DNA of 64,000 nucleotides from Streptomyces xiamenensis. GTDB taxonomy: Bacteria > Actinomycetota > Actinomycetes > Streptomycetales > Streptomycetaceae. Under the pieces are notes generated by a model that saw nothing but the letters and a program-made list of their open reading frames with translations, was not told the origin of the DNA and ran no database searches. Location of the stretch: assembly GCF_000993785.3 (NCBI RefSeq), contig NZ_CP009922.3, positions 434,001 to 498,000 of the forward strand, in the 5' to 3' direction. This document shows positions 15,002-23,870 of this stretch, in pieces. The translations under genes were made by a program, and so were the position numbers. The stretch's first letter is position 1. The number at the start of each line of letters is the position of its first letter.

Positions 15002-18000
15002 TCAGTTCTTGTCGCTGACGCCTGCCGCGTCGAAGGTGGCGACCTCCCGCATGGCGCGGGCCGCGCTCTGCACCACCGGCAGCGCCAGCAGCGCCCCGGT
15101 GCCCTCGCCGAGCCGCAGGTCGAGATCGACCAGCGGACGCAGGCCGAGCGCGGTGAGCGCGGCCATGTGGCCGGGCTCGGCGCTGCGGTGGCCGGCCACG
15201 CACACGGACACCGCCTCGGGGGCGATGGCGCGGGCGGTGAGGGCGGCGGCCCCGGCGCTGACCCCGTCCAGGATCACCGGAACGCGCAGCGAGGCGCCGC
15301 CGAGGATGAACCCGGTGAGGGCGGCGTGTTCGAGGCCGCCGACCGCCGCGAGCACGCCGATGGGGTCGGCGGCGTCGGGCTGGTGCAGGTGCAGGGCGCG
15401 GCGTACGACATCGATCTTGCGGGCGTGGGTCTCGTCGTCGACGCCGGTGCCCCGGCCGGTGACCTCGGAGGGCTCGCTGCCGGTGAACACGGCGATCAGC
15501 GCGGCGGCGACCGTGGTGTTGGCGATGCCCATCTCGCCGGTGAGCAGCGCGCGGTTGCCTGCCGCCACCAGATCGCGGGCCGTTTCGATCCCGACCTCGA
15601 TGGCGCGCTGCGCCTCTTCGCGGCTCATGGCGGGGCCCGCGGTGATGTCGGCGGTGCCCGGCCGTACCTTGCGGGGCATCAGCCCCGGCTGGCCCGGCAG
15701 TTCGCCGCGCACGCCGACGTCGATCACGCACACCTCGGCGCCGACCTGCTGGGCGAAGGCGTTGCACACCGCTCCCCCGCCGAGGAAGTTGGCGACCATC
15801 TGGCCGGTGACCTCCTGCGGCCAGGGCGTGACGCCCTGGGCGTGCACCCCGTGGTCGCCGGCGAAGATCGCGACGGCGGCCGGCTCGGGCAGTGGCGGCG
15901 GGCAGTGGCGGGACAGGCCGCACAGCTGGGCGGAGATGACCTCCAGGGCGCCGAGCGCGCCGGAGGGCTTGGTCATCCGCTTCTGTCGCTCCCACGCCTC
16001 GGCCAGGGCCTGGGCGTCCAGCGGACGGATGTCCTCCAGCGTCTCGCTGAGCAGATCGTGCGGCTCGGCCCCGGGCAGCGCGCGGCGGCCGTAGGACTCG
16101 TCGTGCACGACCCAGGACAGGGGCCGCTGCCGGGCGGGCCCGGGGGGCGCGGTCCCGGTCTCGTCCGCGAAGGCGTCGACGTAGCCGATGCAGAGGTAGG
16201 CCACGATCTCCAGGTGCTCGGGGAGTTCGAGGGTGCGCACCAGTTCGCGGTCGTCGTAGAAGCTGACCCATCCGACGCCGAGGCCCTCGGCGCGGGCGGC
16301 GAGCCAGAGGTTCTCGACGGCGAGCGCGGAGGAGTACGGCGCGAGCTGGGGCTGCTGGTGCGGCAGCGGGGTGTGCCGGCCGCCCCGGGTGGGGTCGGCG
16401 GTCACCACGATGTTGACGGGGGTCTGGACGATCGCGTCGGTCTTGAGCTCTTTGAACTGCTTGGCGCGGCCCTTGGGGAGCGACTTGGCGTACGCCTCGT
16501 GCTGGCGGACGGCCAGCTCGTGCACCTGGGTGCGGGTCTCGGCGGACCGGATGATGACGAAGTCCCAGGGCTGGGTGTGCCCGGAGGTGGGCGCGGTGTG
16601 CGCGGACTCCAGGACGCGCAGCAGGACTTCGTGCGGGATGGGGTCGGGCAGGAAGCCGTGCCGGACATCGCGCGGCTCGCGCATGAGCCGGTGCAGGGCG
16701 GCGGGGTCCGCCGCCGGGGGTGCGGCGGAGGTGGCCGGGCGGCCGGACGGCGCGGCGACGTGCTGCGTGATGGAGACGGCGCCCGGGGGCGCGGGGGTGG
16801 TGGGCGCGCCGCTGGCCGGGGGTGCGGCGGGGCCGTTGGCCGTGGCGGCGGGCGGGACGGCCTCCGGCGCGGGGGCCGCCGGGGGGCCTGCCGGTACGGG
16901 AGCCTGCGATGTCCCGTCGGGAACGGCAGGACCGGCCTCGGCGGCTCCGCCGGGCTCGGGCGCCACGGCACCGGCGGTGGGAGGTGCCCCGGCGTCGGCC
17001 GCCGGGGCGGGCGCGGTGGCGGCGCCCGGGGCCGGTGTTCCGTCGGCGAGGGCGGGAACCGGGTGGGCTCCCTCGGCTTCGGCCGCCGTGGTGGCCGGTG
17101 CGGTCACGGTGACGGCACCGGGGCCGGCCTCGGCATCGCCGGCCGGCGGCGGCGGGGTGACCGCGGCGGCGGGCTCAGCCGGGGAATCGGTCGCAGTCGT
17201 GGAAGCGGGCGGCGCCGTGACCTGGGGCTCGGTGGCGGCCGAGGGCTCGGCCGGTGCGCCGGGGGCGGGTGCCTCCGGCTCGGCGGGAGAGGCGCCCTGC
17301 GGGGCCACCACGGCCTCGGCGGGGGCGGCTGCGGCGGCCGGGGGTTGCGCGACGGCGTCGGTGTCGCTGCCCGCCGGGTCGGCGGCGGGCACAGCAGTCT
17401 CGGTTCCGTCGGGCGGGCCGGGAGCGGCGGCTTCGGGCGCCGGCCCTTCGGTCACGGGGCCGTCGTGGGTGCCGGGGACGGCGGGCGCCGGGGCGTTGCC
17501 CTCGGGAGGGGGCGTGGGCACGCCCGGACCTGCTGCGGCGGGGGCCTGGGGTGCGCCCGGCGCGGCGGCGGTCACCGTTGCCGGGGCGGCCACGGGCGTG
17601 GCTGTGGTGGTGCCGCCGTTTGCCGGAGGGCCGACCGGCTCCGCCGGCGCGGCGGCGGGCGCCGGAGTGCCCTCGGTCCCACCCGGGACGGGCACGCCGG
17701 GGGCTGCTCCTGCGACGACCGGGCTGCCCGGAGCGGCGGCGACGGCGCTGTCCGGGGAAGGCACCGGCGCGGGAACGGTCGGAGCCCCGGCAGGGACAGG
17801 CGCCTGCCCGCCCGGGGCGGCTGCCGCCTCGGACGGTGCGGCGGGAGAGCCTTCGGGGGCTGTCAAGGTTTCGTCCGTGGTTTCTGGAGCGGTGGCGACC
17901 ACGTCGCCGGGCTCACCGGTTGCGGCCGGCTCCTCGGCGGGCGCCTGGTCCTGCCCGACCGCTCCGGCTTCGGGGGTGCCGGGAGCGGGCACCGTGCCCG

Positions 18001-18817
18001 GCTCCTCCGCGTCGGTGAGTGTCTCACCCGGCGCCGCCGGTGTGGCGGCGCCGGCCGGCGGGGGCGCCTGCCCGCTGCCGGGAACGGAAGGTGCGACGGC
18101 CCCGGCCCCGGGAACGCCGCCGGCCGGTGCCCCGTTCTGCGGGGCACCCGGAACGGCCCCCTCCCCGGGGGCGGAGACTGCGGCTTCGGGTCCTGCGGAC
18201 ACGGCGCCGTCACCGACCGCGGGTGCGGCATCGGCCGCCGGGCCGGGAACGGGCGTGTCCTGTCCGGGAACGGCGGCGGGCGCCATGTCGGGGACGGGGG
18301 CCCCCGGAGCCGTGCCGCTGTCATCGGTCGCGGGTGCTGTCGCGCCGGCCTCGGCCGGGCCCGCCACCGGGGCCACCGGGCCGCCGTCGGCACCGGGGGC
18401 CGGGACGGGGCCAACCGCGGGCGGCGCGGGGGCAACACCGGGCGTCGGCACACCGGGAACCACCGCCGTGGCCACGCCGCCGCCAACGGGGGTCGCCAAG
18501 GCCGGTGGTGTGTCCGGGTGCGCGGCGTTCACGGGTACCTGCGCGGCGCCCGCTGCCGGCACCGGCGTCGCCGGCTGCGGCCACGCGGATGCGGCGCCCC
18601 CGGGACGGGGGGCGGGGAACTGGGGAGCCAGTTGGGCCGGTCTCGGGGCCGCCGGAGTGATCGGCTGCGGGGTGGGCGCCGCGTCGCCCCAGGCGACATG
18701 CGCCCCCGGCATCAGCAGATCTTCCTCTTCGCCCTCGACGACATCGTCCGCCTGGACCGGGAAAGGAAAGCCCTGTTCCGGCTCTCCCCCCTCCGGGATC
18801 CGGCCGGTGTCCGTCAT
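15002..18817 (-). CDS. cobT: BluB-CobT fusion with ~620-aa disordered N-terminus, 1271 aa
   Basis: Two lower-ligand enzymes of cobalamin are joined in one chain. Residues about 705-905 are a BluB-like flavin destructase that makes 5,6-dimethylbenzimidazole (RDVRHGFLPDPIP, APTSGHTQPWDF, GVGWVSFYDD). Residues about 915-1271 are CobT, which attaches DMB to nicotinate mononucleotide (FAGDHGV, GEMGIANTTVAAALI, ILDGVSAGAAALTA). The first 70 residues contain a hydrophilic acidic start (DDVVEGEEEDLLMPG). Residues 72-692 are Ala/Pro/Gly/Thr/Glu-rich and contain no Lys, Arg, Cys, Phe or Tyr that I can see. ATG at 18817 has GAGGGG five nt upstream. Other frames across this part are open only because of GC bias. 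Confidence 0.88.
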   Translation of the reverse strand: MTDTGRIPEGGEPEQGFPFPVQADDVVEGEEEDLLMPGAHVAWGDAAPTPQPITPAAPRPAQLAPQFPAPRPGGAASAWPQPATPVPAAGAAQVPVNAAHPDTPPALATPVGGGVATAVVPGVPTPGVAPAPPAVGPVPAPGADGGPVAPVAGPAEAGATAPATDDSGTAPGAPVPDMAPAAVPGQDTPVPGPAADAAPAVGDGAVSAGPEAAVSAPGEGAVPGAPQNGAPAGGVPGAGAVAPSVPGSGQAPPPAGAATPAAPGETLTDAEEPGTVPAPGTPEAGAVGQDQAPAEEPAATGEPGDVVATAPETTDETLTAPEGSPAAPSEAAAAPGGQAPVPAGAPTVPAPVPSPDSAVAAAPGSPVVAGAAPGVPVPGGTEGTPAPAAAPAEPVGPPANGGTTTATPVAAPATVTAAAPGAPQAPAAAGPGVPTPPPEGNAPAPAVPGTHDGPVTEGPAPEAAAPGPPDGTETAVPAADPAGSDTDAVAQPPAAAAAPAEAVVAPQGASPAEPEAPAPGAPAEPSAATEPQVTAPPASTTATDSPAEPAAAVTPPPPAGDAEAGPGAVTVTAPATTAAEAEGAHPVPALADGTPAPGAATAPAPAADAGAPPTAGAVAPEPGGAAEAGPAVPDGTSQAPVPAGPPAAPAPEAVPPAATANGPAAPPASGAPTTPAPPGAVSITQHVAAPSGRPATSAAPPAADPAALHRLMREPRDVRHGFLPDPIPHEVLLRVLESAHTAPTSGHTQPWDFVIIRSAETRTQVHELAVRQHEAYAKSLPKGRAKQFKELKTDAIVQTPVNIVVTADPTRGGRHTPLPHQQPQLAPYSSALAVENLWLAARAEGLGVGWVSFYDDRELVRTLELPEHLEIVAYLCIGYVDAFADETGTAPPGPARQRPLSWVVHDESYGRRALPGAEPHDLLSETLEDIRPLDAQALAEAWERQKRMTKPSGALGALEVISAQLCGLSRHCPPPLPEPAAVAIFAGDHGVHAQGVTPWPQEVTGQMVANFLGGGAVCNAFAQQVGAEVCVIDVGVRGELPGQPGLMPRKVRPGTADITAGPAMSREEAQRAIEVGIETARDLVAAGNRALLTGEMGIANTTVAAALIAVFTGSEPSEVTGRGTGVDDETHARKIDVVRRALHLHQPDAADPIGVLAAVGGLEHAALTGFILGGASLRVPVILDGVSAGAAALTARAIAPEAVSVCVAGHRSAEPGHMAALTALGLRPLVDLDLRLGEGTGALLALPVVQSAARAMREVATFDAAGVSDKN

Positions 18818-18863
18818 GCGTACCCCTCGCCCATCGGTAGTGCTCTGCCGGGTTGCGCCGGGC

Positions 18864-18890
18864 TCATCCGGACATTGGCGGATGAATCAT
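18864..18890. promoter_or_regulatory. Inverted repeats upstream of bluB-cobT, possible operator
   Basis: TCATCCG (18864-18870) and CGGATGA (18879-18885) form a 7-bp inverted repeat with an 8-nt spacer. The second arm overlaps ATGAATCAT (18882-18890). They lie 47-73 nt upstream of the start in the 183-bp gap after cobL. I found no cobalamin riboswitch core here. Confidence 0.3.
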
Positions 18891-19000
18891 CAAGTCCGGC
18901 CGTCGGCACAACGATCCACCAGCCTACCGCTGCCCGTACCCGCCCGGGGTCGTGGGTCGTACGAGTGGCCCGGGATGCTCCCGGTTTGTCTTCGCGCTGG

Positions 19001-20206
19001 TCACAGACGGCTTCCGGCCAACAGGAACACCACGGAGCGGCCCCGTTCGGACCACTCCTGGGTCTCCAGTTCCACCGATTGCAGGAGCGTGCAGCGCACG
19101 GTGTAGCCGGCGCCGCTGAGCACCCGTCCCGCTGCCTCCGCCTGATCGCGGGTCATGGCATGGGTGACGATCCGCTGCGGCCTGCGGTCCGCGCAGGCGA
19201 CGAGGGTGCGGTGGCCGCCTCCCCCGACACGTACCACGTCGGGCTCCGGCAGCGACTGGAGCACCTGGGGCGCGACCCCGTGCACCACGTGCAGTTGCAC
19301 GCCGAACCGCCGGGCGGTGGCGCCGGCCAGGGCGCAGGCGTCGGCGTCCCGGTCGACCGCGATGACGGCGGCGCCGTGCCGCGCGGCCTCCAGGGCGGCC
19401 AGGCCGCTGCCGGCGCCGATGTCCCACACCAGGTCGCCCATGCGCGGGCCGAGCACGGCCAGTTCCAGCGCCCGCAGTTGAGGGGTGCGGCCGGGGGCGG
19501 GCAGGGCGGTCTGCCGGTACTCGGCCGGTTCGAGGCCCCAGCCGCGCGGTTCGACGGCCGCGGCCGGGTCCTGGCCGGCCAGCCAGCTCTCCCCCGCGCC
19601 GCTGGTCCCGCCGACGACGATGACCAGGTTGGGGTCGGTCCAGCGGTGCCGCGCGACCTTGTCCGAGGTGAGCACGGACACCCGTTCCCGGTCGGTGCCC
19701 AGCGACTCGCAGATGACGAAGGTGCGGTGCACGTCGCCCAGCAGCAGGGCGATCTCGGCGGGTCCGGCGCCGGGTGAGGTGAGGACGGCGACCTTGGGGT
19801 GGGCACGGCACACGTTGACGGCGCGGCGCAGGGTGCGCTGCTGCGCGGTGACCACGCGGGCGTCGTCCCAGGGCATGCCGACGCGGGCGAACCCCGCCGC
19901 GACGGCCGAGACGGCCGGCATCACCTCGACCTCCAGGCCGTGTTCGAGGTCGCGCAGGGTACGCACGACGCCGAAGAAACCGGGGTCACCGTCGGCGAGG
20001 ACCACCGCCGTGCCGCGGTGCGCGGCGATCCGGCCGGCGGCCAGGCTGAGGCTGCCGAGCTGGACGCGTTCGGCCCGGGCGGGGACCTCGGGCAGCACCA
20101 GGTGCCGGGGGGCGCCCGCGACCAGTGTGGCGGCGCTCAGGGCGGCCTGTGCGCCCGGGGTGAGCGGGCTGCCGTCCCATCCGATCACGGTGACGCGGTC
20201 GGCCAT
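19001..20206 (-). CDS. cobL: Precorrin-6Y C5,15-methyltransferase (decarboxylating), 401 aa
   Basis: Late corrin-ring methylation in cobalamin synthesis. The N-terminal half (about 1-205) is the CbiE-type SAM methyltransferase (ADGDPGFFGV, MPAVSAVAAGFARVG). The C-terminal half (about 225-401) is the CbiT-type Rossmann methyltransferase and decarboxylase (LVWDIGAGSGLAALEAA). ATG at 20206 has AGGAG 10-11 nt upstream. It precedes bluB-cobT on the same strand, separated by 183 bp. With the cysG-type gene it makes a partial corrinoid cluster; the remaining cob genes must lie elsewhere. Confidence 0.93.
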   Translation of the reverse strand: MADRVTVIGWDGSPLTPGAQAALSAATLVAGAPRHLVLPEVPARAERVQLGSLSLAAGRIAAHRGTAVVLADGDPGFFGVVRTLRDLEHGLEVEVMPAVSAVAAGFARVGMPWDDARVVTAQQRTLRRAVNVCRAHPKVAVLTSPGAGPAEIALLLGDVHRTFVICESLGTDRERVSVLTSDKVARHRWTDPNLVIVVGGTSGAGESWLAGQDPAAAVEPRGWGLEPAEYRQTALPAPGRTPQLRALELAVLGPRMGDLVWDIGAGSGLAALEAARHGAAVIAVDRDADACALAGATARRFGVQLHVVHGVAPQVLQSLPEPDVVRVGGGGHRTLVACADRRPQRIVTHAMTRDQAEAAGRVLSGAGYTVRCTLLQSVELETQEWSERGRSVVFLLAGSRL

Positions 20207-20274
20207 GTACGGGGAGCTCCTGGACTCGTCACGGGTGGGATGTCCCGCTGAGCCTACCCCGCGTGATCAGGGGC

Positions 20275-20862
20275 TCAGCGGTCCTCGAGGTCCTCGGGGA
20301 GCAGGCTCCACACGATGGTGTCGGTGCGGATGTCGGTCCAGCCGCCGTCCTCGGTGCGCGAGCGTACTATCCGGGCGTTGCGCAGGACGCCCTCGCTGAC
20401 GCAGCCGGCCTTCTGGGCGACCCGCTGGGAGGCGGTGTTGCCGGCGGCGGTGCGCAGTTCGAGGCGTTCGAAGTGCTGGTCGTGGAAGAGCCACTGGGCG
20501 ACGGCGAGCACGGTCTCCACGGCGTACCCCTCGCCGCGGCCCCAGGGACCGATGACGTAGCCGATCTCGGTTCTGCGGTTGCGCCAGTCGGTGTTCATCA
20601 GGTGGGCGCTGCCGACCAGCCGCTGGGTGAGGTGGTCGGTGACGGCGAAGACGATGCCGCGTCCGGAACGGCGTTCGGCCGGGGCTCGTCTGACGACCCA
20701 CTCGTGGGCGTCGCGACGGGTGTACGGGGTGGGGGCACTGGTCCAGGCGGCGGTCAGCTCGTCGTTCATCATGTCGGCGAGCGGAGGGATGTCGGCTTCC
20801 TCGAAGGGGCGCAGCACCAGGCGTTCGGTGCTGATGGAGATGTCGGGGAAGAGGGATGTCAT
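20275..20862 (-). CDS. RimJ/RimL-type GNAT acetyltransferase, 195 aa
   Basis: The N-terminal ISTERLVLRPFEEAD and IGYVIGPWGRGEGYAVE motifs are typical of the RimJ/RimL branch of GNAT enzymes, which acetylate protein N-termini or small amines. The acetyl-CoA loop is followed by LELRTAAGNTASQRVAQKAG. ATG at 20862 is preceded by GGAG at 7 nt spacing, which lies just inside the alternative ATG at 20874. It stands downstream of metQ behind a terminator. The substrate is unknown. Confidence 0.88.
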   Translation of the reverse strand: MTSLFPDISISTERLVLRPFEEADIPPLADMMNDELTAAWTSAPTPYTRRDAHEWVVRRAPAERRSGRGIVFAVTDHLTQRLVGSAHLMNTDWRNRRTEIGYVIGPWGRGEGYAVETVLAVAQWLFHDQHFERLELRTAAGNTASQRVAQKAGCVSEGVLRNARIVRSRTEDGGWTDIRTDTIVWSLLPEDLEDR

Positions 20863-20924
20863 GCGCCGCTCCATACCTGGGGTCCGAGGGGACAGCATGC
20901 AGTATCCAGCCCTTTTGCGCAGCG

Positions 20925-20954
20925 CCGGGCCCCGGCAGGGGTGCCGGGGCCCGG
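20925..20954 (-). terminator. Terminator of the metN-metI-metQ operon
   Basis: A perfect 13-bp stem (CCGGGCCCCGGCA / TGCCGGGGCCCGG) with a GGGG loop, 30 nt after the metQ stop. Confidence 0.85.
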
Positions 20955-20984
20955 TGCTGGAGGGGCTGGTGACCGCGGAACCGG

Positions 20985-21848
20985 TCAGGCGCCGGGGGTG
21001 CCGAACGCCGGGACGACGGAGCCCGGGTAGGTGTCCTCGATGAACTGCGCGACCTCGTCGGAGTTCAGCAGCTCGGCGAGGGTCTGGACGGCGGGGTCGT
21101 TCTCGTGGCCGGCCTTGACGGCGAGGAAGTTGGCGTAGGGGTTGCCCTCGGCCTCTTCCAGCGCGATGGCGTCGTCGGCCGGGGAGAGGTCGACCTCCAG
21201 GGCGTAGTTGCCGTTGACGACGGCGGCGTCGAAGTCGTCCAGGGCGCGCGGGAGGCTGGCGGCCTCCAGCTCGGTGAACGTGATGCCCTTGTCGTCGGTG
21301 ATGTCGCCGAGGACGGCGTTGGCGCCGACGCCGTCCTTGAGTTCGATGACGCCGTTCTGGGCGAGCAGCTGAAGGGCGCGGCCGCCGTTGCTGGCGTCGT
21401 CCGGGATGGCGATGGTGGAGCCCTCGGTGAGCCCTTCGACGCTGTCCAGGGACTTGGAGTACAGGCCGAGCGGCTCCAGGTGCACGTTGACGACCGGGAC
21501 GATGTCGGTGCCGTGGTTGGCGTTGAAGTCGTCCAGGTAGGGCTGGTGCTGGAAGTAGTTGGCGTCCACCTCGCCGCTGTCGACGGCGGTGTTGGGCAGC
21601 ACGTAGTCGCTGAACTCCTGGACGGTCAGGTCGAGTCCGGCGTCCTCGGCGAGGTTGTCCCGGACGAAGTCGAGGATCTGCGCGTGCGGGTTGGGGCTGG
21701 CGGCGACGGTGATCTTCTGGGTGTCCCCGGCGGAGGACCCGGCGTCGTCGTTCGACGAGGGGTCGGAGTCGGTGCCGCATGCGGCCAGGCCCAGGGTGAG
21801 AGCGGCTGCGGACGCCACGACGGCGGCGGTACGGAGGTGAGTACGCAC
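20985..21848 (-). CDS. metQ: Methionine-binding lipoprotein (NlpA family), 287 aa
   Basis: Substrate-binding component of the D/L-methionine ABC importer. A lipoprotein signal ends in LGLAAC, the lipobox, with Cys about residue 24. The NlpA-family core follows (YFQHQPYLDDFN, IAIPDDASNGGRAL, DAAVVNGNYAL). GTG at 21848 has AAAGG eight nt upstream. It lies last in the order metN-metI-metQ, with a 123-nt gap after metI that may allow separate translation control, and ends in a terminator. Confidence 0.95.
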   Translation of the reverse strand: MRTHLRTAAVVASAAALTLGLAACGTDSDPSSNDDAGSSAGDTQKITVAASPNPHAQILDFVRDNLAEDAGLDLTVQEFSDYVLPNTAVDSGEVDANYFQHQPYLDDFNANHGTDIVPVVNVHLEPLGLYSKSLDSVEGLTEGSTIAIPDDASNGGRALQLLAQNGVIELKDGVGANAVLGDITDDKGITFTELEAASLPRALDDFDAAVVNGNYALEVDLSPADDAIALEEAEGNPYANFLAVKAGHENDPAVQTLAELLNSDEVAQFIEDTYPGSVVPAFGTPGA

Positions 21849-21971
21849 GAAAAGTGCCTTTCGGTTACGCGGGTGCGGTGTTTCCTGTGATCCCGGGGGT
21901 GCCGGGGGTCTGTGGGGTGCGGGGCGGCCGGTACGGGCCGTTGGGGGTGTCCCCTGCTCGGAGGGGTCAGG

Positions 21972-22640
21972 TCATCCGGTGCGCCCGCGGCGGGTGAGGA
22001 GTCGGACGACCCCGTCGCCCAGGAGCTGCACGATGGTCACGATGACGACGATGACCGCGAGGATGACGTACATGAAGTCGGTCTCGAAGCGCTGGTGGCC
22101 GTAGGTGAGGGCCAGGGTGCCCAGGCCGCCGCCGCCGACGGCCCCCGCCATCGCGGAGTAGCCGATGAGGGCGATCACGGTGGTGGTGAGTCCGGCGACC
22201 AGAGAGGCCAGGGACTGCGGCAGCAGCACTTTGAGGACGACGGTCCAGGTGCCGCCGCCCATCGCCTGGGCGGCCTCGACCAGTCCGTGGTCGACCTCGC
22301 GCACGGAGGTCTCCACCAGCCGGGCGAAGAAGGGGATGGCGCCGATGGCCAGCGGCACGATGGCGGCGGTGGGGCCGAAGGCGGTGCCCACCACCCAGCG
22401 GGTGAAGGGGATCAGGGCGACCATCATGATGATGAACGGCAGCGAGCGGCCGACGTTGACGATGGCGCCGAGGATCTTGTTGACCACGGCGTTGGCGAGC
22501 ATGCCGCCGCGGTCGGTGAGCACCAGCAGGACGCCGATGGGCAGTCCGCCGAGGGCGGCGATCAGGGTGGACCAGCCGACCATGTAGAGGGTGTCGATGG
22601 TGCCCTGCTCCAGCAGGGGCCGCATCTGATCCCAGCCCAT
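21972..22640 (-). CDS. metI: Methionine ABC transporter permease, 222 aa
   Basis: Inner-membrane permease of the MetNIQ importer. About five transmembrane segments are visible. The cytoplasmic coupling motif EAAQAMGGGTWTVVLKVLLPQS is the EAA loop that docks on MetN. The ATG shares one base with the metN stop (TGATG), so the two are translationally coupled. Length is normal for MetI. Confidence 0.95.
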   Translation of the reverse strand: MGWDQMRPLLEQGTIDTLYMVGWSTLIAALGGLPIGVLLVLTDRGGMLANAVVNKILGAIVNVGRSLPFIIMMVALIPFTRWVVGTAFGPTAAIVPLAIGAIPFFARLVETSVREVDHGLVEAAQAMGGGTWTVVLKVLLPQSLASLVAGLTTTVIALIGYSAMAGAVGGGGLGTLALTYGHQRFETDFMYVILAVIVVIVTIVQLLGDGVVRLLTRRGRTG

Positions 22641-23680
22641 CAGGCACCTTCCTTGCTGAGCGCGACGGCGGCCGGGGCGGCCGTGCCGGGTATCTCGACG
22701 GTCAGGCCCTGGGCGCGAAGGAAGGCCAGGGCACGGTCGTTGTCGCCGGGGCCGCCGGGCAGCTCGATGCGCATCCGGCCCACCTGGGCGTCGCCGACGG
22801 TGTCCATGGCGGCGCCGAGGATCGACACGTCGACGGCGTGGTCGCGGGCGAGCTGGGAGATGACGGGCCGCCCGGCGCTGCCGCCGTGGAAGGTGATGTC
22901 GACCAGGGTGCGGCCCTCGCCCGCCGCGCCGGTGAGCGGGAACAGCTCGTGGGCGAGGGTGGAACCGGGGGTGGCCAGCAGGTCGGAGACGACGCCGGAC
23001 TCCACGACGCGGCCGTCCCGCATCAGGGCGGCGGAGTCGCAGACGGCCTTGACGACGTCCATCTCGTGGGTGATGAGCAGGACGGTGAGGCCGAGCTGCT
23101 GGTTGAGGTCGCGCAGCAGCTGGAGTACGGAGCGGGTGGTCTCGGGGTCGAGCGCGGAGGTCGCCTCGTCCGAGAGCAGCACCTTGGGGTCACCCGCCAG
23201 CGCGCGGGCGATGCCGACGCGCTGCTTCTGGCCGCCGGAGAGCTGGGTGGGGTAGGCGCGGGCCTTGTCGGCGAGGCCGACGAGGTCGAGCAGGTCCAGG
23301 GCCTTGCGGGCGCGTTCGCGGCGGGTGAGCCCGAGAATCTCCAGCGGCAGCTCGATGTTGCCCTGCACGGTGCGGGCGGAGAGCAGGTTGAAGTGCTGGA
23401 AGATCATGCCGATGCGGGTGCGGGCCTCGCGCAGCGGGCGGCCGGCGCGCTTGCCGCGGCCGGCCAGGGCGGTGAGGTCGACGCCGTCGACGGTGACCGT
23501 GCCGGAGGTGGGGCGCTCCAGCAGGTTGACGCAGCGGATCAGGGTGGATTTCCCGGCGCCGCTCTGTCCGATGACGCCGAAGACCTCTCCGGGCCGGACG
23601 TGGAGGTTCACGCCGTCCAGCGCGGTGACCTCCCGGCCGCGTGAGTGGTAGACCTTCGTGAGGTCCGTGGTGGTGATCAC
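22640..23680 (-). CDS. metN: Methionine ABC transporter ATPase with NIL domain, 346 aa
   Basis: ATPase of the methionine importer. It has Walker A GQSGAGKST (about residues 37-45), the signature LSGGQKQR, Walker B VLLSDEATSALD and the H-loop THEMD. The C-terminal 100 residues form the regulatory NIL domain, which binds methionine and causes trans-inhibition in the E. coli homologue. GTG at 23680 (VITTTDLTKVYH) has GGGAA four nt upstream. The longer open frame to 23767 adds an Arg-rich stretch unlike the family. First structural gene of the operon. Confidence 0.95.
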   Translation of the reverse strand: MITTTDLTKVYHSRGREVTALDGVNLHVRPGEVFGVIGQSGAGKSTLIRCVNLLERPTSGTVTVDGVDLTALAGRGKRAGRPLREARTRIGMIFQHFNLLSARTVQGNIELPLEILGLTRRERARKALDLLDLVGLADKARAYPTQLSGGQKQRVGIARALAGDPKVLLSDEATSALDPETTRSVLQLLRDLNQQLGLTVLLITHEMDVVKAVCDSAALMRDGRVVESGVVSDLLATPGSTLAHELFPLTGAAGEGRTLVDITFHGGSAGRPVISQLARDHAVDVSILGAAMDTVGDAQVGRMRIELPGGPGDNDRALAFLRAQGLTVEIPGTAAPAAVALSKEGA

Positions 23681-23700
23681 TGGGTTCCCGTCACAGTCGA

Positions 23701-23733
23701 GTGTCCGGGCGCGCGGCTCGGCGCGCCGGGCAC
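23701..23733 (-). promoter_or_regulatory. metN: Stem-loop in the metN leader
   Basis: On the minus strand GTGCCCGG-CGCGC pairs with GCGCGCCCGGACAC (one bulge, one wobble). It is a GC-rich hairpin ending about 20 nt before the metN GTG. It could be an attenuator or a structure that affects the ribosome site. No SAM-riboswitch consensus is visible nearby. Confidence 0.35.
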
Positions 23734-23870
23734 GGGGCATGTCCGCGCGCGGGGTCCGCGGGGACAACGAGAGAGAGGATGAGCGCGGGGGCCGGAGGGC
23801 CGGGCAGGTTGTGCCGGCCGGCGGCTGTCAGGTGTCGCTTCGGGGCGCGAGACGGCTCGTGCGGGGGCCC

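Noticed and set aside
18818-19000. Cobalamin riboswitch between cobL and bluB-cobT
   Set aside because: I searched for the conserved B12-box core by eye and did not find it; only small inverted repeats are present.
15167-19777. A 1536-codon open frame on the plus strand opposite cobT/cobL
   Set aside because: It is antisense to three well-recognised genes, Gly/Arg-rich and motif-free; GC bias at third positions keeps it open.
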